From: Lenzites betulinus
Taxonomy: Eukaryota > Basidiomycota > Agaricomycetes > Polyporales > Polyporaceae
Length of the DNA stretch: 64,000 nucleotides
Reading direction: 5' to 3'
Assembly (NCBI GenBank): GCA_022264855.1
Contig: JABYQU010000037.1
Span: 186,001 to 250,000, forward strand
Below, piece by piece: positions 47,494 to 57,986 of this stretch (position 1 is the stretch's first letter; every line of letters begins with the position of its first letter). The position numbers were made by a program, and so were the translations under genes. The notes below the pieces were generated by a model, which was given only the letters and a program-made list of their open reading frames with translations, made no database searches and had not been told where the DNA came from.

Positions 47494-48408
47494 ATGCCCG
47501 CCTTCTCCCGCGCCGTCTTCTTGGCTCTTCAGGCAGCTGCCCTGGTCTCGCTGGTCGGGCATCCTCTCTCGTTGGCTCCGTCTTTTGCGCTGGCTGCGCC
47601 TGTGCCTCTGCCGATGCCTCTGATGCCTCACCTCGCTGACTATGCGGCTCAACCACCGGCTCGGAGCAGCGCTGCCTCAGTACCCTCTTCGGAATCTATT
47701 TCTACTGTCAGGCGACAAGACGTTGCGGTTGTGTCTCACACCATGTCTACAAGCTCGCCTGCTGTCGCCCACGAAGCTAGGGGCGACACGGACACCAACA
47801 TTCTGAACAACATCAACCTTCTGGGGACCATGTACAGCCAGATGAACGACCATTCTCGTGTTCTGAGTAAGTATACACAATCCTTAGATATCAACTTGGT
47901 TGACCACGCCTCGTAGATGACCTGGCGTCCCGGGCTTCCACCGAAGGGAACAGCGAAGAGTTCCGTCAAGATAGCGTCTCCCAGGTCACCGCATACAAGA
48001 CAAGTCTGACCAGTTTCACGTCGATTCTTGCCGCGCTCGGAGCCGATAAGGGTCTGGCGAACTACGACAGGAGCAACGAGCTAGAGACCATGCTCAAGGA
48101 CATCGTCAACGCGAACAAAGATGCCATGTCGGCACTATACGAACTGGTGAACAGCCTCCCAACCCTGGGACCGCTTCTGGGACCGCGTGAGTGCATTTAG
48201 GGTGACATACGGCCTCATGTCACGACTGACACCGCATATAGTCGTATACGAGATCAAGTGCATTCTGGACGACCTACTAAATGCAGTGGAAAACCTCACC
48301 GACGCCATCCTCAACGCACTGCAGCCCCTACTTCTCGGCCTCGTCGACGTCGCGACAAAAGCCGTATGTGGAGCCGGACTGGATCTGGGGGCGCTGTGTG
48401 TGATTTAG
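47494..48408 (+). CDS. Predicted secreted protein, function unknown
   Basis: I do not recognise a characterised family. Three exons (47494-47866, 47917-48186, 48242-48408) give 269 residues. The start MPAFSRAVFLALQAAALVSL continues as a hydrophobic Ala/Leu segment ending near ALAAPVPLPMP, a signal peptide with likely cleavage after an Ala. Residues about 35-90 are Pro/Ser/Ala-rich, with an RRQ dibasic site that could be a Kex2 cut. The remainder is helical-looking: LNNINLLGTMYSQMNDHSRV, DSVSQVTAYKTSLTSFTSIL, LKDIVNANKDAMSALYELVN and DALLNAVENL-type leucine-rich segments, with two cysteines near the end (IKCILDD and VCGAGLDLGALCVI). It sits directly downstream of another secreted-protein gene on the same strand. 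Confidence 0.75.
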
Positions 48409-48740
48409 GAGAGTTCCAGCGCGCAGTGCGTAGATATACCCGATGGACATGTACTTCGTTCGATTTGGTTCCCATGTAACATCATGAGGCTGGTCCGCTG
48501 TGTATGACAACTTGGTTTTCATTCTAACACGCGTAAGATCTGAGTACTTGTACTTGCGAGGTGTAGTAGAGACATGCCCAAGCTTATGCAGGCCTCTATA
48601 TCTGCTGCCCGCGTGGTATCTACGCAGCTAAGCGGTCGAATATAGAAGGGAAGTATAAATTCACGTCTGCTTGAACGTATAATGTTCAACCTGGGTAGGT
48701 GTATGATCGTGAGATGCCAACAAAACGAACAATGCATGTG
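48409..48740. other. Convergent spacer
   Basis: 332 bases between convergent stop codons; no gene is seen. Confidence 0.4.
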
Positions 48741-49541
48741 CTACTCTTCGAGCACCCAGCGTTCTGCTAGTGGCCCAATGAAAGGTATTTGGAAGCGTAC
48801 TAGGCCGTTTCGCGCTGCATCTATATACGCCTGCCACCTATAGTCGAGGATTAGCTGGGATCAAAGATAGTTTCGAGAGCACGTACGACATGTACAAAGG
48901 GGGGAGAACGAGTAACAGCGTGAGCACGATGCGGAGGAAGGCAGGGAATTGGAGGAGGGATGCCAAGATCCGCAGCAGAGCAAGAGGTGTAGTGAGCAAA
49001 GCAGATTGATACGCTGTAACATGCCGTTAGCGTGCTGCTGTACATACGAAAACGTGGTCCGCTGCGTACCATGAAATCGTACGAAGTCATTTTGGGTCTC
49101 GGTGATAAGGAGTATGAGCGCTGTGTCGTCGTTGTGAGCGAGTGCCGGACGAGGTGTCTAGGGGTCGTGCGGGGTAGACGCACCAGATATAGGACCTAGG
49201 AGGTATGCGAACGCTGCAGACAGGTCGACCCTGAATCCGTGGCGGGTCTCCCACATGCTTGTTGCGCTCTCGGCCTCCGCGTCTTCCACTGCGCCGAGTC
49301 CGCCGGCCTGCGATGTGTTAAAGGTGGGTATACCGCCCGACTGGTAGGAAGTGGGCTGTTGTTGTGCGGGGAACCATGCTCGTGATGTGTTTTTCGTGGA
49401 TGCGCCAGGATATGCGGGGTCGTCTGGTGGGGGTGTCTGTGCATTCGTCGAACATGCTCAGCGACTAGCAGATTCGAAGGAGACCGGTGCGCTCACGTAG
49501 GCGGCAAAGGAGGCAAAGTGCGAGGTGTTCGTAGAGCTCAT
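48741..49541 (-). CDS. Tic20/DUF4870-like small membrane protein
   Basis: Fungal member of the small membrane family annotated as Tic20-like or DUF4870; function in fungi is unknown and unrelated to chloroplast import. Exons 49541-49497, 49436-49184, 49120-49070, 49013-48887 and 48837-48741 sum to 573 bases, 190 residues. The N-terminal half is polar and Pro/Ser-rich (YPGASTKNTSRAWFPAQQQ). The conserved membrane core is DLSAAFAYLLGPISG, then ALILLITETQNDFVRFHAYQ, LTTPLALLRILASLLQF, FLRIVLTLLLVLPPLYMS and WQAYIDAARNGLVRFQIPFI, matching the family's 'YL-GP-SG ... E-ND-VRFHA-QS ... Y-A' pattern. It ends ERWVLEE. It is divergent from eS24. Confidence 0.75.
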
Positions 49542-49871
49542 GGCAGTAGGTGTTCGGATTACGGATTACGCAAAGATGCAAAGAATAAATACAGCGCAGT
49601 AGACAGAGAGGAGTAGAAGCCCTGGTCTTTAGGCAGTAGAGGCTGCGCAAGCACTACCTTAATGATGGCGTAGTTGGAGACGGTCCGGTAAAAGTCCGGA
49701 TGCAGAGCACACTAAGCGCCCGTCTGCCCCGTTCGGTTTGTTCCTGTTTGGCGGTGTTCCCACTGCTCGATCGGGTGTATTGCCGTGTTTGGTCAGCGAC
49801 CCCGGAGGCACTGGCAATCTTTCACGGCCGACGACATCAAGGTATAGGACCCAAAAGCGAGCGTACTAATC
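49542..49871. promoter_or_regulatory. Divergent promoter of Tic20-like and eS24 genes
   Basis: 330 bases separate the two start codons. No open frame of interest is present. Confidence 0.5.
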
Positions 49872-50578
49872 ATGGTGAGTGTCATTCCGTTGTGCTGCTG
49901 GACGTCCGGAGGAGCGTTGGAAGAGAGATCAGAGAGAAAGAACGGCAGGAAGAGGCTGGATGCGCGGTCTGGCATGCGGATGTACTCTGGCGGCGGATTG
50001 ACCCTCGGACGACCGATTGCTGACGATTCCCCCCGTCTCTCCCGTGTTCTCCGCTATGCAGGCCGACAACTCAGCACCAGTGACCATCCGCACGCGCAAG
50101 TTCATCACGAACCGCCTGTTGGCGCGCCGTCAATTCGTCGTGGACATCCTCCACCCCTCCCGGGCGAACCTCTCGAGGGCTGAGCTCCAGGAGCGTCTTG
50201 CGGCTATCTACAAGGCGGACAAGGCCCGGGTTGTGACCTTCGGCCTCAAGACCGCGTTCGGTGGTGGCCATACCACCGGCTTCGGCCTGATCTACGACGA
50301 CGAGGCGTCACAGAGGAAGTACGATGCTAAGCATCGGTTGATCCGGGTATGTTTGTATACCATGTTACATCTTTGCTGCTTGCCTGACCATCTCGCACAG
50401 TCTGGCCTCACCACCGCACCACCGAAGACGAACCGCAAGCTTCGCAAGGAGCGCAAGAACCGTGCGAAGAAGGTATGCCTACACTCCTTACACGCTAACC
50501 TACAGGCCCTAACACATCGCCCAGCTCCGCGGTACCAAAAAGGTCAAGGCTGCCGAGCCCCCCAAGAAGGGCAAGTAG
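49872..50578 (+). CDS. RPS24: 40S ribosomal protein eS24
   Basis: Small-subunit ribosomal protein. My model puts the ATG alone in exon 1 (49872-49874), then a 187-base intron beginning gtgagt and ending at 50061, then exons 50062-50346, 50401-50472 and 50525-50578; total 414 bases, 137 residues, matching the family length. The protein reads MADNSAPVTIRTRKFITNRL, LARRQFVVDILHPSRANLSR, KADKARVVTFGLKTAFGGGH and GFGLIYDDEASQRKYD, and has the basic tail KLRKERKNRAKKLRGTKKVK. Ribosomal-protein genes of fungi often place the start codon in a tiny first exon. An alternative in-frame Met exists at 50017, but it would add an uncharacteristic hydrophobic extension across the likely intron. Confidence 0.93.
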
Positions 50579-50893
50579 TGGTTGGGCGTGTTGTACTCTC
50601 ATGGGCGTTATCATTTTGCATTGCATTTCCGCACCACGCCACGGTTGCTTGCAGCTGTATCCTATCGCGTATGCCCGCTTTCACTCTCCTCTCCAATGTC
50701 CATGAACATTATGCGCATGCGGATATATCACTCATTTGCTCGGACATCGATCTCATCGAAGTGCTCTGGTACGTGCTTATGAAGGTCGTGCAAGGTCGTA
50801 CTAAGAATGCACACTATATGTCGGGTATCATAGCTGAGACAGGATATGGTCTACAAACGAACCAGCGAGAGCCAAAGCAACGAAAACATCCGT
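50579..50893. other. Convergent spacer
   Basis: 315 bases between the eS24 and Arp1 stop codons. AT-richer than the flanking exons, consistent with two 3' UTRs. Confidence 0.45.
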
Positions 50894-52478
50894 CTAGAAC
50901 CCGAGTTTCTTGTGGATAACGTCGGGATCCTCCTGATACTCTTCTGCTGAAACCCACATCTACGGGGGATGAGTACGCAGCGGGGGCTCGGGGAACAAAT
51001 TGCGCACCTTCTTGAACGTGTTCAGACCAGCGAGAATGGATCCACCGATCCATGTAGAGTACTTGCGCTCTGGCGGAGCGTAGATCTTGATCTTGACATC
51101 CTTCAATGCCAATTTCTTGACCTCGTTCAGCAGACGGTCGCCGAAACCTGAAGAGAATGAGTTGCATTCAAAACGAGGTGATGCTGGACACGGACCTTTG
51201 CATAGTGTGCTACCGCCGCTGAGCACAATGTTCGAGAACAGGCTCTTGCGCAAGTCAAGGTCGACTCTGTTGATGGAGTCTACTACAACCTGGTGTACGC
51301 CAGCGTATTCCTGTCCAATGAGCTCCGGGTTGAACAGAATTTCTGGCGCGCGGAATCGCTCTGGGCCCAGCTAGGGAAATGTTAACTCAGCATGAGGACG
51401 ACGTGTTGGATGCACCGACCTGGACGGTGTTGCCGTCGGGCAGACGGAACTCCTCGCTGCGTCCTGCTGCATCTTTCTCCTCCTTTGCAGGGTTCAGAGC
51501 GACGTAGCAGCACTTCTCCTTGATCGTTCGTACGACTTCCCGTTCGGCGGTTGTGTGTAGGTGATGGCCTGCTTTCCTCAAGAGTAATTGAAGGTGGTCC
51601 GTAACATCCCTGGGTCACCCGGTAAGGCATCACGTTGATGATTCTGGTAAGTATAGCCTCACCTTCCCGCGACGTCTACTCGACGGATTGCGTGCGGCAT
51701 CGAGAAACCCTCGAAAACTGGCACCGCATGCGTGACACCGTCGCCAGAGTCCAGAACAATTCCTGTTGTCCGACCGGACGAATATCTATGCAGCTAACTT
51801 CAGAATCTCACCTTGGGGGTAGCGGTACCCCGTACTCACAAAGACAGTACAGCTTGAACGGAAATATACAAAGCAGGAACATTGAAGGTGTCGAAGAATA
51901 TCTGCGCGGCAACGTCGCGGTTATGGCGAGGATTTAGCGGTGCTTCTGTCAGTAGTACTGGGTGCTGCAGAAAGCGGGTTAACTGCTGGAAAACTCAACA
52001 CTAAACGCGCTGCATGTACCTCTTCGCTGAGTGTTCCTAGTTCCTCTGCATATACCCAACTCCATATTCGCTCCATGTCGTCCCAGTCGGTCACTATTCC
52101 GTGTTCCATGGGATACTTGATCTTCAGCAAACCGCGTGCCTCTTGCGCTTTACGTCCGATGAACACATCGCCCTCCAACGCGCCGGCCATGACACGGACA
52201 TGTTTAGGCCGTCCCACACTACGAAGTGGGGAGGCGAATGCTGATTAGCACTGCGGTAGACGCGTCACAGTGCATCGCTAACCGTGAAGACGCACAAAGA
52301 CGGGAAGAAGCACTTTGGGTGGTCTTGTCCTGCGAACCCAGCCTTAATCGTACCGGAGCCCTATATCGATAACACGGCTTGAGTCCTACGTAGACGAGAT
52401 CCTGACGGTCATTAGTGCACGAACGTTGTCGATCACAACGGGCTGGTTTGTGAGGACGTCCTCAAATTCAGTCGCCAT
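50894..52478 (-). CDS. ARP1: Actin-related protein Arp1 (centractin), dynactin subunit
   Basis: Forms the short actin-like filament of dynactin, the dynein cofactor for nuclear and vesicle transport. It starts [18 protein letters not shown] at 52478. The Arp1-specific block [20 protein letters not shown] is followed by [80 protein letters not shown] and [20 protein letters not shown]. It ends [16 protein letters not shown], where actin ends KCF. Nucleotide-binding motifs of the actin fold are intact. The gene is intron-rich (at least nine) and close to the usual 380 residues. Gaps between exons near 51750-51950 contain very short exons. Confidence 0.93.
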
Positions 52479-52688
52479 CCTGCGCTACCGCCGATATTTG
52501 GTGTTACGGGTGCCTGCAGAGTTTAGCTTAGATTAAGACACGCGAAGCAGTAGGATAGGCCGTGTTCGAGAGAGCGAGGCGGACGGCCAGCCGAGGCGAG
52601 GACCAGGTGAGAGCAGAGAGCAGGAGACGCGCGTTTCTGACGCGTCTCTCGCAGCTTCACTCTGCTCACGACCGTGATCACATCCGCC
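52479..52688. promoter_or_regulatory. Compact divergent promoter
   Basis: 210 bases separate the Arp1 start and the start of the small membrane protein. No TATA box stands out. Confidence 0.5.
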
Positions 52689-53512
52689 ATGTCTCGGACG
52701 GCCTCTCGCACAACTTCGCTGCTGTGCGGCCTCTTCCTCCTCCTTCTCCATCTTGTGAGCAGCGATGCGCGTTATTCCAAGCGGGCCTCTTCACTTATTG
52801 ATGCCGTGTAAGTAGCCTTCGGTGGTCGCCGTACTGGGTCACAAGTGGGAGGCGACCAACTTCTGCAAATGTACGTTATCCCGCGCTCTGGTCCGCCGAC
52901 GGGAGTCTGAGGATGGCAGGTATATGCTTCGGAACCAACTATACCATCCTCCGGATGGACCTACCCGACGACCCGAGCAAACCGTGTCTATCGTGCACGA
53001 AACTCTGGTGTCTCCAGCAGAACCTGGCCAAATGTGCTGGGGCCTCCATCGGCGATGCCAACCCCGACACCGCGACCGGCAAGGAGGGTGACATCGAGGC
53101 TCGTTGTTTCCGTGCGTCGTCTCGACCCTGGCTGCGCGTGTCTCTGCGCTCCGTGCTCACTCGGACTTGCCTTGCATGCAGAGCGAGACTCTCCCCGGGA
53201 CCAGCTCGTCGTCACTCTATTCCTGCTCACGGTCTTCGGCCTCCTTCTCGGCGCCGGCATCAAGGGAAGGATGCTCAAGGCGGGCTTCGACACGACCCTG
53301 CCGTGGGCGACGAGCAGGAGGTGGTGGGAGGTATGGTTCTCCCTCCCGTGTCTTGCGTTTTGCACGTTTCACGCCCCAAATTTTAGGCTTGGATTCCCCA
53401 ACGGCAGCCCGAGGATATCCATTTGAGTGACACCGGCCGCACACGCAACGCCCCAGCCAGGGACAATCGGGGAACCTATGTCAGTGTTTCGGAGACACCC
53501 CTGAACGCGTGA
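52689..53512 (+). CDS. Predicted type I membrane protein, function unknown
   Basis: I do not recognise a named family, though the pattern looks conserved among basidiomycetes. Five exons (52689-52805, 52852-52870, 52920-53111, 53182-53330, 53387-53512) sum to 603 bases, 200 residues. MSRTASRTTSLLCGLFLLLL starts a signal peptide. The lumenal part is cysteine-rich (FCKCICFGTNYTILRMD, PCLSCTKLWCLQQNLAKC, EARCF) and has one N-glycosylation sequon (NYT). The single membrane helix is LVVTLFLLTVFGLLLGAGI, followed by a basic cytosolic start (KGRMLK) and a polar tail ending VSVSETPLNA. Exon 2 is only 19 bases. The donor of intron 1 is gtgtaag, chosen because the stronger gtaagt two bases later breaks the frame. 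Confidence 0.72.
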
Positions 53513-53884
53513 TTCGCAACGTGGAGGACCAGAGGACTACTTTCAGGGTCGGAGTGGATGCTATAGGTATAGCTGTACCATATGCCCGTGCTACTTTATC
53601 AATTGGAAGTCTTAATGCAAGTGTGGATTGACGGCGTTATGCCTGTGAGCCTGGAGCTCGAAGCTCCCGACAGCTATCGCACATCCAGCATGCTCGGGTA
53701 ATGTCACTTCCCTCATGTCGGTAATCTGAACACTAGACGGCTATGCGGTACCCGCGAAAACGTTGGTGTGCACGTTTTGCAGTACTTGCAGCGCTTCGCG
53801 AACACCCTTCTTACTGCGGCTGGCCACAGCCAAGGCTAGCTTCCCCTTGGCTTGATAGTTCTTGACATCGAACCGTCATCGTCC
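53513..53884. other. Intergenic
   Basis: 372 bases between two plus-strand genes, nothing gene-like seen. Confidence 0.4.
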
Positions 53885-54268
53885 ATGGGCTCTCTCTGCT
53901 CAAAGTCCGGAACTGTGTCTGGCGGGCATCAAGTGCTGGGTTCTGCTTCCTCGAGTACTGGGCCGCCGGACGGCACGAGGCCAGATCCCCGCATTGCGGC
54001 GGCGGAGGCAGCGGAGAGGCGACAGAAAGCGGTTAGTGCAACTCCGACCGACACCAGAGATGTACTCATTCATTCCCTCAGTCGCACGCCAGGGGAATCC
54101 AGTCGGCCAACCCCAACGCTGGACGACTGGCCGCACAATTGGAAGCACAGAAGAGTGCGCCTCGTGTGCCGGAGCCGAGGCAGCAGGAACAACTCGTGGT
54201 GAGTGCATGGCTTCGGAGTTCCATCATTGACCTGCGTTCTTACGACAACCTCCTCCAAGTGGGACTGA
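53885..54268 (+). CDS. SVIP-like small p97/Cdc48-interacting protein
   Basis: Small protein predicted to bind Cdc48/p97 and dampen ER-associated degradation, by analogy with animal SVIP. Exons 53885-54031, 54082-54198 and 54260-54268 sum to 273 bases, 90 residues. The N-terminus MGSLCSKSG is a good N-myristoylation signal with an adjacent Cys for palmitoylation. RIAAAEAAERRQKA fits the VCP-interacting motif R-x5-A-A-x2-R exactly, and is followed by SHARGIQSANPNAGRLAAQ, a layout like SVIP ('AEAAERRQKEAASRGI'). The C-terminus EQLVWD is reached only through a 9-base last exon. No single open frame covers the gene, so it is easily missed. Whether it is a true orthologue of SVIP needs a profile search. 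Confidence 0.75.
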
Positions 54269-54865
54269 GTACCACCGTCTCAGTCCGCGGAGTCGTAGAC
54301 TACGGGCACACGAGGCTTCGTGCGTTCGCGGCAATACGGGATAGGCGGGGTTATCACGACACCCGGAACCCCTACGATGGCGGCCTCGCGGGGCTTCCAT
54401 GCTTTGCATGTATATTCTATCTCCAGGGCAGTAGCTTCCTTGATATCTTCAGCTACTACATATCACCCCTAGACCTTCCGTGTCTGGCCTGTGCAAGCGC
54501 ATAGATGCCGCTACAGGAGCTTCTGCGGCAGCCCTCACACGAGGATGCATGCGGCTTGTGATCATGAAACCTCTCGCTATCTCGCTCATTTAATCTACGA
54601 GTGTGGCCTATACCTCAGCGATATGATACGCTGGGAAATGCGCAGGCCTGCCAGTTTTTGACTTTAATCTGCCTTCATGAAATTCATACGAGAGTTGTGT
54701 GCGCCAGTGTGATGGGCGTCCCTTGCGTGCCACCGTGGCAAACAGGCGCCCATTCAACCCTGCTCACGACCACGCTGACCCCGAGTCCCAAACCGGATAC
54801 CCCGTTCGCCAAGGCCCAGCACAACCGCTGGCCGGCTGTCTGGACACTTCTACGACATCTCATGA
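54269..54865. other. Intergenic
   Basis: 597 bases between two plus-strand genes; the left part is the 3' region of the SVIP-like gene and the right part the GPI2 promoter. No gene is seen. Confidence 0.4.
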
Positions 54866-56045
54866 ATGTACAAGGAGGAGTGGGAGGCAGAATGGGAGCG
54901 CGTGCTCTGGAAGAAGAAGCCATACCCTGACAACTATGTCCCCCGCTCCTTCCTCTCCTCCCTGAGCAGGAACCGTGAGTCGGTCGCGTGCCCTCCTTAT
55001 CTTACCCGTGTTCTCAGTTTCTCCCAGCAAACTTCACGCCATACACGTATGGGCACCTCGTCGTTCTCTCATGTCCAATAAGCCAGCACCTCGCAAGCAT
55101 CTTCGTCTTCCTCGCTGTCTTCATGAGACTTCGCCAGAAGCTACTCGACCCTCGTGCCCTGGTGTGGATATCTGCTGGCGTCTTTATGACGGGATACGTG
55201 ACATGGGAGATACTGAACTGCGCTAGAGCAGACAGCACGGCTCGGAACATCAATAGTTCGTCTTCGATTTGTATGCGTGATCTACAGCTGCTGACCGGCC
55301 GTTCCATCCGCAGGGGCCAAGACTTTGAAGGCGTCCATTCTTGTCTTCCTCGCGCTGATGTCATTGTCGCCCGTGCTCAAGACGCTAACCGCTGCAACGT
55401 CTTCGGACTCCATCTGGGCGCTCTCTGCTAGTTTGTTCGTGCTGAACGCCTTACTGGCCGACTATACCGCCCTGAGGCCACGGAGCAATCGCCGTGAGAG
55501 GTACGTCCACGCTCTCGATCATGCATATGGCGAGATACTGAGTATCCCTCTCAGGTTGACCTCCGTGCTCTCCATGAACGCCGCGATATCGTCCTCCGTC
55601 GTGCTGGCTTCGAGGTTATCAGACGACATCTCCGTCTTCGGCCTGATTCTCTTTTCGGTCCAGACGTTTGCCCTCTTCCCTATGCTGCGGCGGCGGATCC
55701 AGGTAGGTCTTCAGTTCCACGCTGGGGTATGGTGACCTCATCTCGGCCCAGGACACCGCACGCCCGCTACAAATTGTGGTCACCGCTCTTCTCTCTGGTC
55801 TATCACTGGCTCTCACGTACCCACTCTCGGCGACGGCGACCTATCTATACGCTTTCAGCTTCATCTTCGTCACCTTCGTCGCCCCAGCCATGCTGGTATG
55901 GGCACAGCGGTACAAGAAGTGGGTCCGCTCCTGTCTATAACGCTGCTCAAGTTGTAGAAGACTGACATGCCTCTTCAGCGAGATTCGGGGCACCTGGGAT
56001 CCGGCAGTGCCTAAAGTCTATCGGCGTTTATCTGTTTCCCGCTAA
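54866..56045 (+). CDS. GPI2: GPI-GlcNAc transferase subunit GPI2/PIG-C
   Basis: Membrane subunit of the ER complex that makes GlcNAc-PI, the first step of GPI-anchor synthesis. Six exons (54866-54974, 55028-55255, 55314-55500, 55555-55702, 55752-55918, 55979-56045) sum to 906 bases, 301 residues. The signature start WERVLWKKKPYPDNYVPRSF is followed by SLSRNPNFTPYTYGHLVV. Hydrophobic segments match the family's multi-pass topology: LASIFVFLAVFMRL, ALVWISAGVFMTGYVTW, ASILVFLALMSLSPVLK, LTSVLSMNAAISSSVVLA, ISVFGLILFSVQTFALFPML, IVVTALLSGLSLALTYPL and FVTFVAPAMLVWAQ. It ends EIRGTWDPAVPKVYRRLSVSR. The intron 2 donor is gttcgt. The start Met is the first in frame; a short upstream exon cannot be excluded. 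Confidence 0.92.
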
Positions 56046-57986
56046 CTCGCGCCCGCCGTCGATCGCCCCGTTGAGGACGTCACCGCAGCCTTGTAGCCGA
56101 ATACTGTGTAGCTAGCCACTTGACAGATCTCGTCACCGCTGTCGACCATCGGCCGACGACGGGCCATTCCATGCTGGGCTGGCCTGCAGGGCGACACGGA
56201 CGGACGGCGGAGAGATGCCCCTCTGTGCAGGTGGCGCAATGCTGCGAACGCCAACGGCTGGACAGATCGCCCTTCCCAGAAGCTGCTGCTCCGCCCTTCT
56301 CGTGCGCGCCGGATGTCGCGTAGAGGGCGTCCACCGCCCACCACGGTCTTGTGGCATGGTCACAATTGGCGCTGCGCTCCCGCCCAAGCCACTCGTCCGC
56401 TTCTGGAACGTGCCGCCCAGCCACACGCCGGACGGGACGCTCCCACAGTCGTGTATCAAAACCCTCCCCCTGCCCTGGCTTCGGGACGCCTGATCAGGCC
56501 GCTGCGGGCACGCTCGCGGACTCGCGCAGAGTCCCAGCCCCGGACGCACGTCCCCTCCCGTCTGCGCACGCCCCCGCGCGGGCACACGGTGATCATCGTG
56601 CGGCGTCGCGCCGTGGGACGCTCCTTCCGCCCGCTCGCCGCGCGCCCCCTGCCTTCCCGCTTCGCGCCTTCCTTTCGCACACCCACTCGCCCAGCGCGCG
56701 GGGCGAGTTCGCCAGATGCGTGCATGTGCAGCGATCGCATCCGGATCCGGATCGCATCTGCTGCTGCTGCCGCTGCCGCCGCCCTGCCTGCCCTCCTGCC
56801 CTGCGAGGATGGCTGGGTGCCCCGGCCTCCGCAGCCTGCGGCGTGCATTGCTGCTTATCAGCACGGCGATGGCCACTGGCCGGTGCCGCGCGTCCCTGCA
56901 GGCCGCATTCAATGCAGGGCGCCAGGCAGCCCCGCGGGCGCGCGAGCACCACCAGGGCCCCAGGGCCGCATAGCGTGCGCCGTGCCCCCACCGATGGAGC
57001 CTTTCGCCCCCCTCCCCCGGTCCCCGCCGAGCCCGCGCAGCCCAGCTGTCATCGCATCGTGGGCGTGTGGCCCGGGATGTGCGGCATGAACCTTGATGGG
57101 CCGCGGGCGCGTTCTCTGCGTTCGGTGTTCTGCGCGCGGTGTTCTGCGCGGACGGCTTCGCTGCCACTGCGGCCCGCGGTGTATTATTGCGCGCTGTGCT
57201 GAGGCGCAATGGGAGGCTGGGAGGCGGAGAAGGCCTGCTGGGGTATCTTCTGCCTATCTTCGGCGCGGGACTCAGGCGGTTCGTCCCGCGGTGCGGCAGC
57301 GGGGTACCGCTGCGATGATAGTGATCGTACACGGCGGCGAAAGGTGGAACGATGTGCTGTATACATGGATAGGATTGAGCTTGAAGCTTAAGCTTACACC
57401 TGGGGATGGACTCGGGTACTCGTGAATACGGGATCGGGGATGACGTTGGTTGGGGCGGTATATTTACAGTAAAGGCGACAAACATGCTATATTACAGCCA
57501 ATACTATCCTACACGTGAAGTATCCGAGAACATGGGAGAGCGAATAAGTAATTGTTGCGGTGTGCATGGAGCAAGGATAGAGAGAGGATATAAAGCGAAC
57601 AGATATAAAGGAGCGATTCGGACGAGCGGACGGCGATCGAGCGAGGAGGCAAGGAGAGGCGGGCGAGCCGAGGCGTCTACAGAGTCCCATAGCCAGCAGG
57701 AGAGAGATAGAGGAGACGGAGCGCAAGGAGGATCGGGCGGGGCGGAGCGGGATCGGGGCATGGGGAGCGATACGAGGAAGAGAGAGGGAGAGAGGGAGAT
57801 GAAGAGAGCGAACGCTGTTGGTACATATGAATGTGAGAAACCTCTACATGTTGCATTGTGTGCCATACGCGGTCGGCCGGGTCAGTAGCGCATTCGGGTC
57901 AGACGATCTTAAAACATGGACGGCGGGGGAACGGTCGAGAGCACGAACGAACACGAACACGCAGACGGGGGCCCCTACACGGACGC
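56046..57986. other. GC-rich gene-free region between convergent genes
   Basis: 1.9 kb between the stop codons of GPI2 and the bZIP gene. From about 56200 to 57200 it is very GC-rich, giving overlapping long open frames on both strands (up to 450 codons on the minus strand, 56133-57485), all Arg/Ala/Pro/Gly-rich and without domains. From about 57540 to 57810 the plus strand is strongly purine-rich with two atataaag words (57588-57595 and 57603-57610). It may be a long bZIP 3' UTR plus unknown sequence. Confidence 0.5.

Noticed and set aside
56133..57485. 450-codon open frame on the minus strand
   Set aside because: Translation is Arg/Ala/Pro/Gly-rich with no domain, and equally long frames exist on the plus strand over the same GC-rich DNA; kept only as a question in the findings.
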